From: an uncultured Eubacteriales bacterium
Lineage (GTDB): Bacteria; Bacillota; Sulfobacillia; UBA995; UBA9673
Assembly: GCA_913063835.1 (NCBI GenBank)
Contig: CAJXZV010000004.1
Location: 1-50,016, forward strand
Length of the DNA: 50,016 nucleotides
Direction of reading: 5' to 3'
Shown: in pieces, positions 42,719 through 50,016 of the stretch
Position numbering within the stretch: position 1 is the stretch's first letter
How the letters are laid out: the number at the start of each line of letters is the position of its first letter
Position numbers and translations under genes: made by a program
Notes under the pieces: model-generated
Seen by the model: only the letters and a program-made list of their open reading frames with translations
Told to the model about the DNA's origin: nothing
The model's database searches: none

Positions 42719-44191
42719 CTACCGACCCGGCCTCTGGACCGGGCGGGCCTTGAGCCCGTAGGGTTCGGCTCCGGTGACCTCGACGAGGGTGAAATCGCCG
42801 ACCGACGGGACGTCCCCCGGCCGCGAAGGCCACCGGACCCGGACGACCCCGTCTATCTCCGGCGCGTCGCCCTCCCACCGCCCGGTCACGGTGTGCAGGC
42901 CTCTCTCCTCAGGCCCGACCTCGTCGACGATGATCTTGAGCTCCCGCCCGACCAGCCGCCGCCTCCGGTCGAGAGCGACCTTCCTCTGGACCTCGACGGC
43001 CCGGGCCAGCCTCTCCCGCGTCACCTCCGCATCCGGGCGGCCGGGCAGCCCGGCGGCACGCGTCCCCGGTTCGGGGGAGAAGGCGAAAAAGCCGCAGTGG
43101 TCCAGGCGAGCCGCCTCGAGGAAATCGAGAAGGACCTCGAAGTCCTCGTCCGTCTCGCCGGGAAAACCGATCATGAAGGTGCTGCGGAGGGTGAGGTCCT
43201 CGACCTCGCTCCTGAGGTCGGAGACCAGCTTCAGAAGGAAATCCCCCGTCTCCGGCCGCCTCATGGCCCGGAGGACGCGGTCACTTGCGTGCTGCATCGG
43301 AAGGTCGAGGTAGCGGCACAGGCGCCGTCCGCCGCCAGCCGCCTGTTCGGCCAAGAGGGCGGGCAGGTCCGCCGGAAGCGTGCTCGGGCATCCGTAGAGC
43401 ACCCGGAGCCACCCGATGCCGGTCTCCGCCAGGAGCCGGCGCAGGAGCCCCGTCAGCCCCACCCCGGTGCCGCGGCCGTACAAGGTCGTGTCCTGGGCGA
43501 CGAGGACGAGCTCCCTCACTCCCGCCTCCTCCAGGTCCCGGGCCTCGCGCAGGAGGTCGTCGAGAGGACGGCTCCGGTAGCGGCCCCTGAGGGACGGGAT
43601 GAGGCAGAAGGCGCACCGGTGGTCACAGCCCTCGGCGATCTTGAGGTAGGCGTAGTGTCCGGGGGTCCCGAGAAGGCGGGGCGCCGGTCCGGAAGGAAGC
43701 CAGCCGGGGGGAGCCGACGGCCCTCTCACACGGGGCGCGGCGGCCCGTCCCGCTGTACGTCCTGGAGCGACGCGGCGGGAGGCGCCGTCCCGTGGTTCCG
43801 AGCCTTCTAGCACCTCCTCGAGGACCCGCACGACCTCCCCCACCTCGCCGGTTCCCAGCAGGGCGTCCACCTCGGGGGCTGTGGCCCTGACCTCGTCCGC
43901 GAAGCCCTGGGCGAGACATCCCGCCGCGACCAGAGCCCGGCAGCGCCCCTTCCGCCGCAGCCTGACGGCTTGTTCGAGATAGCGCCAGGCCTCCTCGCGC
44001 GCCGCCCTGATGAAGGCACAGGTGTTGATGACGATGGCGTCGGCCTCGTGCATGTCGCCGGTGAGGACGAACCCCGCGCGGCCGACCAGGGCCGCCATCA
44101 CCTCACTGTCGACCAGGTTCTTCGGGCAGCCGAGGGTGACGATCGCGACCGTCGCCGGGCGCCGCTCCCCGGACCTGTCCCGCAAGCTCAT
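42719..44191 (-). CDS. rimO: Ribosomal protein uS12 methylthiotransferase RimO
   Basis: RimO is a radical-SAM methylthiotransferase acting on Asp of ribosomal protein uS12. The N-terminal cluster cysteines are in TLGCPKNLVDSE, INTCAFI and AAGCLAQG. The radical-SAM motif is CDHRCAFC followed by LIPSLRGRYRSRP, and the C-terminus is a TRAM domain. A Pro/Arg/Ala-rich linker of about 40 residues before the radical-SAM domain is longer than usual. ATG 44191 is chosen because it overlaps the bshA stop by four bases; an earlier in-frame start lies inside bshA. Confidence 0.94.
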   Translation of the reverse strand: MSLRDRSGERRPATVAIVTLGCPKNLVDSEVMAALVGRAGFVLTGDMHEADAIVINTCAFIRAAREEAWRYLEQAVRLRRKGRCRALVAAGCLAQGFADEVRATAPEVDALLGTGEVGEVVRVLEEVLEGSEPRDGASRRVAPGRTAGRAAAPRVRGPSAPPGWLPSGPAPRLLGTPGHYAYLKIAEGCDHRCAFCLIPSLRGRYRSRPLDDLLREARDLEEAGVRELVLVAQDTTLYGRGTGVGLTGLLRRLLAETGIGWLRVLYGCPSTLPADLPALLAEQAAGGGRRLCRYLDLPMQHASDRVLRAMRRPETGDFLLKLVSDLRSEVEDLTLRSTFMIGFPGETDEDFEVLLDFLEAARLDHCGFFAFSPEPGTRAAGLPGRPDAEVTRERLARAVEVQRKVALDRRRRLVGRELKIIVDEVGPEERGLHTVTGRWEGDAPEIDGVVRVRWPSRPGDVPSVGDFTLVEVTGAEPYGLKARPVQRPGR

Positions 44192-45339
44192 CCGGCCCGC
44201 CCTGACCTGAGGGCGAGGACCTCCTCGTAGCACCTCTCGTACTCCGGCACGACCCTCTCACTGGAGAAGAGCCGGAAGGCCCTTTCCCTTGCCCGCTGCC
44301 CGCACTCGCGCCGGAGCTCGTCGTCGAGCAGGAGTCGTCTCAGGCCGGCGGTCATCCCGTCGAGGTCACCGATGTCGTAGAGGAAGCCCCCCTCGTCCTC
44401 ACCGACCACCTCGGGCAGGCCGCCGACCCTCGAGGCGACCACCGGGACCCGGGCGGCCATGGCCTCCAGGGCGGCCAGGCCGAAGCTCTCCTGGACGGAC
44501 GGAAGGAGGAAGACGTCCGACGCGGCCAGAAGCCCGGCCACCTGCTCCTGGCGCCCGAGGAAGACCACCCTGTCCTCGACCCCCAGGCGCGCCGCCTCCC
44601 TGCGGGCCTTGGGGACGTCCGGTCCGTCGCCGATGAGGACCAGCCGGGCCGGGAGGTCCCGGGCGGCCCCGGCGAAGACCCGGACGACCACCTCGACCCG
44701 CTTCACCGGCCGGAAGTTCGAGATGTGCGTGACGACCAGGCGGTCCGGCCCGGCCAGACACCGCCTCTCGTCACACCGGTCATGGTCCGCGTAGTCCTCG
44801 GGATCGATGAAGTTGTGGATGACCCGGATGTCCGGCCGCACCCGGAAGGCCTTGAGCGTCTCGGCGCGGAGGGCGTGCGAGACGGCCGTCACCCCGTCGC
44901 TCCGGTCGATGCTGAAGGCGATGATGTCCGAGAAGGACGGTTCGCTCCCGACGAGCGTTATGTCCGTCCCGTGCAGGGTCGTGACGACGGCCGGGGTCCG
45001 TCGGTCGCCGCCGGCCTCGAGCACCTCCCGGGCCAGATAGGCGCTTGTCGCGTGCGGGATGGCGTAGTGGACGTGAAGGATGTCCAGTTCCGCGTACCGG
45101 GCCACCTCGACCATCTTGTTCGCCAGGGCCAGGAGGTACGGCGGGTGCTTGAAGAGAGGATAGGACGGGGTCTCCACCTCGTGGAAGAAGACGTTCTCCT
45201 GGAAGCGCGGGAGCCGGAAGGGGACGTCGTAGGTTATGAAGTGGACGACGTGCCCCCGCCGGGCGAGCTGGCGTCCGAGCTCCGTCGCGACGACCCCGCT
45301 CCCGCCGTAGGATGGGTAACATGTGATGCCGATACGCAA
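44188..45339 (-). CDS. bshA: N-acetyl-alpha-D-glucosaminyl L-malate synthase BshA
   Basis: BshA makes GlcNAc-malate, the first step in bacillithiol synthesis. The 383-residue GT-B glycosyltransferase has the start LRIGITCYPSYGGSGVVATEL, HVHYAIPHATSA, TTLHGTDITLVG, and the donor-site pattern ESFGLAALEAMAARVPVVAS. The start is TTG 45339 with GGGGGGAG nine bases upstream; an earlier start would add only Arg/Gly-rich residues. It lies directly after bshB1 and before rimO. Bacillithiol is the main low-molecular-weight thiol of many Bacillota, so this cell probably uses it. Confidence 0.93.
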   Translation of the reverse strand: MRIGITCYPSYGGSGVVATELGRQLARRGHVVHFITYDVPFRLPRFQENVFFHEVETPSYPLFKHPPYLLALANKMVEVARYAELDILHVHYAIPHATSAYLAREVLEAGGDRRTPAVVTTLHGTDITLVGSEPSFSDIIAFSIDRSDGVTAVSHALRAETLKAFRVRPDIRVIHNFIDPEDYADHDRCDERRCLAGPDRLVVTHISNFRPVKRVEVVVRVFAGAARDLPARLVLIGDGPDVPKARREAARLGVEDRVVFLGRQEQVAGLLAASDVFLLPSVQESFGLAALEAMAARVPVVASRVGGLPEVVGEDEGGFLYDIGDLDGMTAGLRRLLLDDELRRECGQRARERAFRLFSSERVVPEYERCYEEVLALRSGRAG

Positions 45340-45365
45340 GGAGGCTCGCTCCCCCCTCCGGTTCC

Positions 45366-46052
45366 CTAGAGTTCCCTGACAAGGTCCTGCAGCCTGAGGA
45401 GCCCCTCCCAGCGGAAGCCCTCGGCCCGCTCGACCCCGGCGAGGCTCCCGTACCACCTGTCACGCAGTTCGACCCACTCGAGATAACCGCGGTTCAGGGG
45501 TGTCGGCTCCCCCGCCGGCGAGAACTGCGAGGCGTAGGCCTCGAGGGCCTGCCGTTTCAGGTCGTAGACCCTGGAGATGTCGACGACGAAGCCCGGCGCC
45601 GCCGTCGAGTTGACGAGATAGTACACGAGCCTGGCCACGCGGTGGGCCTCACCCGCCGCCCGGTAGCGGACGAGCCCGGCGTTGAAGACCCCCTCGCGGA
45701 CCAGACGCGCGGCGGCGCCGTGGTCCGGGTGCCGGTCCTCACCCCAAGGGGCCAGGACGACCCGCGGCCGCCACCTCCTGACCGCCTCGGCCACGACACG
45801 GACCCTGTCCGGGGTCGGCTCCAGGGCCCGGTCCGCGAGTCCCAGGGTCTCCCGGGACCCGAGGCCCAGGATCCGCGCGGCCAGGGCCGCCTCACGGGCC
45901 CGCTCGGCCGGTGTGCCGTTCGACGCCAGCTCACCCTGTGTCAGGTCGCACACGACCACGTCGTAGCCCAGGCGCGAGTGAAGGGCCAGGGTCCCCCCGG
46001 CCCCTATCTCCACGTCGTCCGGGTGCGGCGAGAAAGCCAGGATGTCAGCCAC
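45366..46052 (-). CDS. bshB1: Bacillithiol biosynthesis deacetylase BshB1
   Basis: BshB1 removes the acetyl group from GlcNAc-malate. The 228-residue LmbE-like protein starts with ADILAFSPHPDDVEIGAGG, containing the metal-binding HPDD motif, then LTQGELASNGT, and EDRHPDHGAAARLV with the second HPDH metal motif. GTG 46052 is chosen by family length; the next upstream start adds about 41 non-family residues. It is followed by bshA after 26 bases. No bshC gene, for the cysteine-adding step, lies in this window. Confidence 0.93.
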   Translation of the reverse strand: MADILAFSPHPDDVEIGAGGTLALHSRLGYDVVVCDLTQGELASNGTPAERAREAALAARILGLGSRETLGLADRALEPTPDRVRVVAEAVRRWRPRVVLAPWGEDRHPDHGAAARLVREGVFNAGLVRYRAAGEAHRVARLVYYLVNSTAAPGFVVDISRVYDLKRQALEAYASQFSPAGEPTPLNRGYLEWVELRDRWYGSLAGVERAEGFRWEGLLRLQDLVREL

Positions 46053-46217
46053 ACGCCCGCCCCCCTCGCCCGGTCCAGCCTGGTATTTGGGAGCGTGGTC
46101 CGGGATTCCTCCCGACGGCGCCCGGAGCGGACCGCCCCGGCCTGTCGGACCGCGCCGCGTTCCTGTAAGATTCACGTGGGCAGATAGAGGGCACAGCGGG
46201 GTCTAGGTACAAAGGAA

Positions 46218-46261
46218 GACCTCACTCAAGTCCGAGTCCCATCGGAACAAGGAGTGAGGTC
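46218..46261 (+). repeat. Inverted repeat burying the ribosome site of the ISLre2-type fragment
   Basis: GACCTCACTC (46218-46227) and GAGTGAGGTC (46252-46261) form a perfect 10-bp stem. The right arm contains the purine-rich ribosome site six bases before the ATG at 46267. The same arrangement is seen before the transposase at 49524. Confidence 0.7.
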
Positions 46262-46266
46262 CCCCG

Positions 46267-46599
46267 ATGTGCAGTTTCAGTCTACTGTGTGAGGCCGAGG
46301 ATTTCAACACCCTGGAAGAGATCGTCCTCCGTCTGGTGCTGGGCTGGGCGAGGCGGCTTGTGAGGGCGTACCTTGAGAACCTGGACAGGAAGCTGATGCG
46401 GGAGCGTCCGGGCCATCTGAGGTTGAAGGGTGTGAGGACCCGGACGGTCATGACGCGTTTCGGCCCGGTGGAGATCAGGCGCCGGATGTATCTCGACCTT
46501 GAGACGGGGAGCTACCGGTATCTTCTGGAGGTCAAGTCCCATTTTGTCTGTAAAAGAGGAGGTCCGGGTCATGCCACGGTGGCCGTGCTCTCCTGGTGA
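46267..46599 (+). pseudogene. ISLre2/UPF0236-type transposase, N-terminal fragment
   Basis: The 110-residue reading has the N-terminal segment of UPF0236/ISLre2 transposases: ALxxxDRKLMRERP-type helix (AYLENLDRKLMRERPGHLRL), then TRTVMTRFGPVEIRRRMY and LETGSYRYLLEV. After about residue 95 the match stops and the frame ends at 46599, whereas full transposases have 400-480 residues. The rest is missing, and a DUF1670-type gene begins immediately in the opposite direction. It is best read as a remnant left by deletion or by insertion of the neighbouring element. Its ribosome site lies within an inverted repeat. Confidence 0.75.
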
Positions 46600-46614
46600 T
46601 AACCGCTAGATGAC

Positions 46615-47737
46615 CTAACCCACAACTTCCAGTTCAGCTCCCCGGTTCGCCAGGTACCCCGCCAATGCCTCTTGGGTTGGGAAGTGTTTGTCGGCCAGGG
46701 CCAGGTGCTCCTCGACGAGCTGTAGGCTGTACCCTGTGACCCGGCACATGGCCTTCCTGGGAACACGGTAGTACCTGAGCATCAGGACGCGGTCGAAGGC
46801 CCGGAGGTAATGGTCCACGGCCTCCGGGGTGTGGTAGATCCGCCGGGCGATCTGCTGGGTGCTCAGTCCCTGAAGGGCCATCTCGACCACGATGGTCTTA
46901 TGGGTCAGCGTCCTCCCCATGTCCAGCACGGTGCCGGCGGTGGGCAGCAGGACGCCGAAGTGCTCCTGGTACAGGCCGAGCAGTTCCCTGAGCAGGGCGC
47001 CGTTCACACCGAGCAGCCACTCGAGGTCGAGCATGGTCAGCACCCCGTCCTGTCTCCAGGCCTCGGCCGTGATCCGTTCAAGCTGCCTGACCTTGAGCGC
47101 CTTGAGGTCGCCACGGTTGACGAGGGGCGCGTCGAGGTCTTCCGGAGTCAGCAGGGTCAGGACGACCGGCACCAGCAGCCGGGGACTGCCGCGCCTGCCC
47201 CTACGGGTGCCGTAGACCAGCCATACAACCTGGCCCGGCCCCGGGCTGCCGTAGCTTGGGGCAGCACCACTCACGGATTGCGGCCGCAAGCTCGACCATC
47301 GCCCGGGCCTGGCCCGGTTTGGTGGCATAGTCTTGAACCAAGCCATCGATCACCGGCTTTATGACCGATTCGGGCAGGGCCACATCGCCCGGGCGCCGGG
47401 GGATGACATCCAGCGTCTCGGCATCCAGCGGCTGGTCCGGCAGGACGCTCTCCCCCGCGCCCCTCCGCCTTGCGACCAGTTCCTTCTGGTCGGTCCAGCG
47501 CCACAGGGCATCCAGGGTGATCTCCGGTTCGACCGCCCGCAACCGGTCCAGTTGCTCGTGCTCCAGGTGCCGGCGGGCGGCCGAAACGGGGAACCCCTCG
47601 GCCAGCTTGCGGCTCCACCTGGCGGAGAGCAGGGGGATGGCAAGCGGCTTGCCGCCCTGCTCGATCACCATCTCCCCGGGGAGCACGCGCTCCTGGCCGG
47701 TCCGGGCTTCGTTGCGCATTCCGGCCAAATCGTCCAC
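46615..47737 (-). pseudogene. DUF1670-type protein gene, frameshifted
   Basis: Two overlapping readings form one broken gene. The upstream part (47737 to about 47235) ends with REWCCPKLRQPGAG before running into a stop at 47201. The downstream part continues in another frame with PGQVVWLVYGTRRGRRG and ends at 46615. The join near 47235, in a run of CCCGGGGCCGGG, needs a +1 shift. The second half has LTPEDLDAPLVNRGDLKAL, GRTLTHKTIVVEMALQGLST and ARRIYHTPEAVDHYLRAFDR, an HTH-like pattern typical of DUF1670 proteins, which often occur beside insertion sequences. The 5' end runs into the IS21 terminal repeats. A programmed frameshift cannot be excluded. Confidence 0.6.
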
Positions 47738-47805
47738 GCGTTCCGGACCAAACCGGCCACTCGTTCCGGACGAAACCGACCACCCGTTCCGGCGTAGCCG
47801 ACCAT
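47717..47805. repeat. Four tandem ~23-bp repeats at one end of the IS21 element
   Basis: Four imperfect copies begin at about 47717, 47739, 47762 and 47785, with consensus CGTTCCGGACNAAACCGNCC then AC. Period is 22-23 bases. IS21-family elements carry multiple terminal repeats that bind IstA, so these most likely mark the end downstream of istB. Confidence 0.75.
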
Positions 47806-47828
47806 CCCCGCTGAGTGCCGCTGGATTG

Positions 47829-48590
47829 TCAAGTCTCGCTCAGTCCTTCGTTTGACGTTCTTGCCCGCATTGCCTTCCGCATGGACTCGCCCTTGAGGGA
47901 GATTTTGTAGGCGTTGTGGACGATCCTGTCCAGGATGGCGTCGGCCACGGTGGGGTCGGCCACGACCTTGTGCCAGTGCTCCAGGGGCAACTGGCTGGCC
48001 AGCAAGGTGGAGCGGGTCATGGCCCGGTCGTCGATGATTTCAAGAAGGTCCCGGGCCCCGGCCGCGGACACCGGCGCCAGACCCCAGTCATCGAGGACAA
48101 GGAGGTCCGTCCGGCCCAGCTGCGAGAGCAGATGGGGGTAGGTGCCATCCCCCTTGGCCGCCGTCAGGTCGCCCAGGAGCCGCGAGACCCGGTAGTAGCG
48201 GACCCGGAAGCCCTGCCGGCAGGCGGCGTTGGCGAGGGCGCAGGCGATGAAGGTCTTGCCCACGCCGGTGGGGCCGGTGATGATGACGTTCCTGTGAGCG
48301 TCGAGCCACGCGCAGGTGAGAAGGCTTCTCATCACGCTCCGGTCCAGACCCCGGGGGTGGCGGTAGTCGATGTCCTCGGGACATGCGGGGAGCCGGAGCC
48401 TGGCCTCCTTCAGGAGTCGGGCAAGGCGCCTGTTGCGCCGGGCGGTCCACTGCCGGTCGACGATGAGCCCGAACCGTTCCTCGAAGGAGAGGTCGTCCGC
48501 CTCGGCGCCGGCGAGTTGCTCCTTGAAGGCCTCGGCCATGGCCGAAAGCCTCATCCTGTATAGCTTCTCGGTGGTCTCGTGGGTTAACAT
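47829..48590 (-). CDS. istB: IS21-family helper ATPase IstB
   Basis: IstB is a DnaA/DnaC-like AAA+ ATPase that selects targets and activates the IstA transposase. The 253-residue protein starts MLTHETTEKLYRMRLSAMAE, with an N-terminal helical domain, Walker A GPTGVGKT at about 106-113, Walker B LLVLDDWGL, sensor and arginine-finger segments (STLLASQLPLEHWH), and the C-terminal RIVHNAYKISLKGESMRK. It overlaps the istA remnant by seven bases, as in complete IS21 elements. The reading frame is intact, but its partner transposase is broken. Confidence 0.93.
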   Translation of the reverse strand: MLTHETTEKLYRMRLSAMAEAFKEQLAGAEADDLSFEERFGLIVDRQWTARRNRRLARLLKEARLRLPACPEDIDYRHPRGLDRSVMRSLLTCAWLDAHRNVIITGPTGVGKTFIACALANAACRQGFRVRYYRVSRLLGDLTAAKGDGTYPHLLSQLGRTDLLVLDDWGLAPVSAAGARDLLEIIDDRAMTRSTLLASQLPLEHWHKVVADPTVADAILDRIVHNAYKISLKGESMRKAMRARTSNEGLSET

Positions 48591-49306
48591 GTAGACGCCT
48601 CCCTATAGTAGTCCGCGCCGCGTATGTTGGCGTGGGCGGCGACGGGGGCTTCGGGCCGCTGCTCGACGGGCTGCTGGTCCAACCCTTTGGCGAGGATGGA
48701 CTTGACGCTCCTGTAGGACAGGGCGTCGAAGGCGAGCGCTCTTCGGGCGGCGGCTTCCATACGCTCGGGCGGATAGTGACGGGCCAGCCGCAGGATGCCC
48801 AGGCACGACCGGTACCCCTGTTCGGGGTGGGGGCGGCTCTTTAGGATGGCCTTGACCAGTTCGGCCATGGAGGGCCCGACCGTGCCCGCCCAGCGGATGA
48901 GCCGGGACGGGGTCCACTCGAGGTGCTTGCGGTGGGCTCGGGGCATGTGGTCGGGGTCGGTCACGTATATCCCCTTGCCCTCCACCCTGCGGTGACTGGC
49001 CACCCGGCGCCCCTTGTGGAGGACCTCCACGACACCTGAGGTGACCCTGACGTCCACCTTCCGGCGGACCAGGGAGTGGGGCACGCTGTAGAAGTTCTTC
49101 TCCACCGCGACGTGGTAGTCGATGTTCACCGTGGCCTTCTTCCACCGGGCGAACTCGTAGCGCTTGGCCGGCAGGGGCTTGAGCGCCGGCCTGTCCAGAC
49201 TCTCGAAGAGCGAGCGACGGCAGCCGTCTGGGTCCACGACCGGCACCGTCTGCCCGGCGTAGTCCACGAACATCTTCTCGCCGGCCCGGTGGACCTGCCG
49301 CATCAC
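48584..49306 (-). pseudogene. istA: IstA transposase remnant, catalytic core deleted
   Basis: IstA proteins are about 400-520 residues with an N-terminal HTH, a DDE catalytic core and a C-terminal domain. Here the 240-residue reading begins at RQVHRAGEKMFVDYAGQTVP, which normally opens the DDE domain, then passes at DPDGCRR directly into SLFESLDRPALKPLPAKRYE, which normally follows the catalytic core. About 150-200 residues with the later acidic residues are missing. The HTH-bearing N-terminus is also gone. The remaining C-terminal part (VNIDYHVAVEKNFYSVPHSL and onwards) is intact. The in-frame deletion explains why the reading frame stays open. Confidence 0.85.
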
Positions 49307-49461
49307 CGAGCCATTAACGGTGGCTGAGTTTCAGGCGCAGCAACGGATTCCGGGCAAGGGATAAAGTTCTTACCCCAGATTCCGACGAAGATATGGGGGG
49401 ATACAGGGGCCTGGATCCGGCCGGGAGGTGTGGATTGACCCCAGCGGGCCGACTAAGGTAG

Positions 49462-49521
49462 GAAGAGCCTCCTTCGACGCGGAATCTTCCGCACAGCGAA
49501 GAAAACGAAAGGAGGCTCTTC
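49462..49521 (+). repeat. Inverted repeat burying the transposase ribosome site
   Basis: GAAGAGCCTCCTT (49462-49474) and AAGGAGGCTCTTC (49509-49521) form a perfect 13-bp stem with a 34-base loop. The right arm contains the AAGGAGG ribosome site eight bases before the ATG at 49524. Confidence 0.8.
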
Positions 49522-49523
49522 GT

Positions 49524-50016
49524 ATGGCTATCATTCGGCAACAGAGGCTGTTCTCCTGGCGTGAAATGAACGATCTTCGGGATCTTGAGCGGCTGCAGCT
49601 GGTCATAGAGCACATGCCGGACGAGGAGCTGATGAGGCTCCTTGAGGGAGAGCGAGGGTACGGGCGTAACGACCATCCGGTACGTGGAATGTGGAACTCG
49701 ATCCTTGCGGGGGTCGTCTTCGGGCACGAGTCGATCGAGAGTCTGAGGCGGGAGCTGGAGCGCAACGCGCAATTGCGCGAGATGTGCGGTCTGGAGGATG
49801 TGCCTTCGCCGGCCGCCTACACGCGGTTTCTGAAGAGGCTGGTCTCCAAACAGGCGGAGCTGGAGGCGATGTTCGATCGTCTGGTATCGGAGCTCTCGGG
49901 CGAGCTGGAGGGTTTCGGAGAGGTGTTGGCGATAGACAGCAAAGCGCTTCGGAGCCACGGCCGCCGGCCGAGAAGGGATGATGGACGGGCCCCGGGTCCT
50001 GACGGCAGGAGGGACA
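49524..50016 (+). CDS. DDE transposase, N-terminal part, runs off the window
   Basis: The frame is open from the ATG to the window end, giving 164 residues without a stop. The start MAIIRQQRLFSWREMNDL is followed by DLERLQLVIEHMPDEELMRL, HPVRGMWNSILAGVVFGHES, SLRRELERNAQLREMCG and YTRFLKRLVSKQAELEAMFD. This is the DUF772-type N-terminal domain of IS4/IS5-like (IS1182-like) transposases. LAIDSKAL at about 138-145 holds the likely first catalytic Asp. Translation is probably limited by the hairpin over its ribosome site. Its left end lies somewhere between 49310 and 49461 and interrupts the IS21 remnant. Confidence 0.85.
   Translation, partial: MAIIRQQRLFSWREMNDLRDLERLQLVIEHMPDEELMRLLEGERGYGRNDHPVRGMWNSILAGVVFGHESIESLRRELERNAQLREMCGLEDVPSPAAYTRFLKRLVSKQAELEAMFDRLVSELSGELEGFGEVLAIDSKALRSHGRRPRRDDGRAPGPDGRRD

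Larger units (their letters stand above)
47717..49309 (-). mobile_element. IS21-family element, internally deleted and truncated
   Basis: The element keeps one end (tandem terminal repeats), an intact-looking istB and a deleted istA. The other end is lost: IstA-like sequence stops at about 49309, where unrelated sequence leading into the next transposase gene begins. Without the IstA catalytic core it cannot move by itself. Confidence 0.8.

Noticed and set aside
47717-47805. Tandem repeats as a CRISPR array.
   Set aside because: Units are contiguous with no spacers and fit IS21 terminal repeats; no cas genes are present.

Overview
The window looks like chromosomal DNA of a high-GC, endospore-forming member of the Bacillota (Firmicutes), of the Symbiobacterium / Thermaerobacter / Limnochordia kind. 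The evidence is the set of sporulation genes (spoVK, spoIIP, an alpha/beta-type SASP, spoVS), the clostridial gene order miaB-mutS-mutL-miaA-hfq-spoVK-hflX and recA-recX-rny-ymdB-spoVS, and bacillithiol genes (bshA, bshB1). No tRNA, rRNA or CRISPR array was recognised. Genes overlap heavily, often by 1-4 bases, and GTG and TTG starts are common.

Layout. 1-1.4 kb: an ABC-type substrate-binding protein on the + strand. 1.3-13.0 kb: a minus-strand block for tRNA modification, mismatch repair and sporulation, running from miaB down to hflX, with a UbiA-like membrane protein and a small GTPase between spoVK and hflX. 13.1-17.7 kb: a mannoside-use operon (cupin sugar isomerase, ROK kinase, GH38 alpha-mannosidase). 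17.9-21.1 kb: an AcuB-like CBS/ACT protein, a RacA-like MerR/coiled-coil protein, spoIIP and a forespore SASP gene with a sigma-G/F-like promoter. 21.1-24.2 kb: 5-oxoprolinase genes pxpA and a fused pxpB-pxpC, then a small coiled-coil protein. 24.4-32.9 kb: an eight-gene overlapping operon (acyl-CoA dehydrogenase, 2-oxoacid:ferredoxin oxidoreductase alpha/beta/gamma, dipeptidase, PHP phosphoesterase, TldD, TldE) that suggests peptide and amino-acid catabolism. 33.0-42.6 kb: spoVS with a sigma-H-like promoter and an intrinsic terminator, ymdB, an unknown gene, rny, recX, recA, thpR, cinA, an FtsH-like protease and a membrane protein. 42.7-46.1 kb: rimO, bshA and bshB1. 46.2-50.0 kb: a cluster of decayed mobile elements, namely an ISLre2-type fragment, a frameshifted DUF1670 gene, an IS21 element that has lost the catalytic core of IstA, and the start of another transposase that runs off the window.

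Points of most interest. Three genes (mutL, recX and the UbiA-like gene) appear to encode conserved N-terminal sequence upstream of the first ATG/GTG/TTG, with no canonical start available. Two unrelated transposase genes have their ribosome binding site buried in the right arm of a perfect inverted repeat. Sporulation promoters can be read directly upstream of spoVS and the SASP gene. The IS21 remnant keeps four tandem repeats of about 23 bp at one end. I did not find a clearly new multi-gene defence or biosynthetic system.
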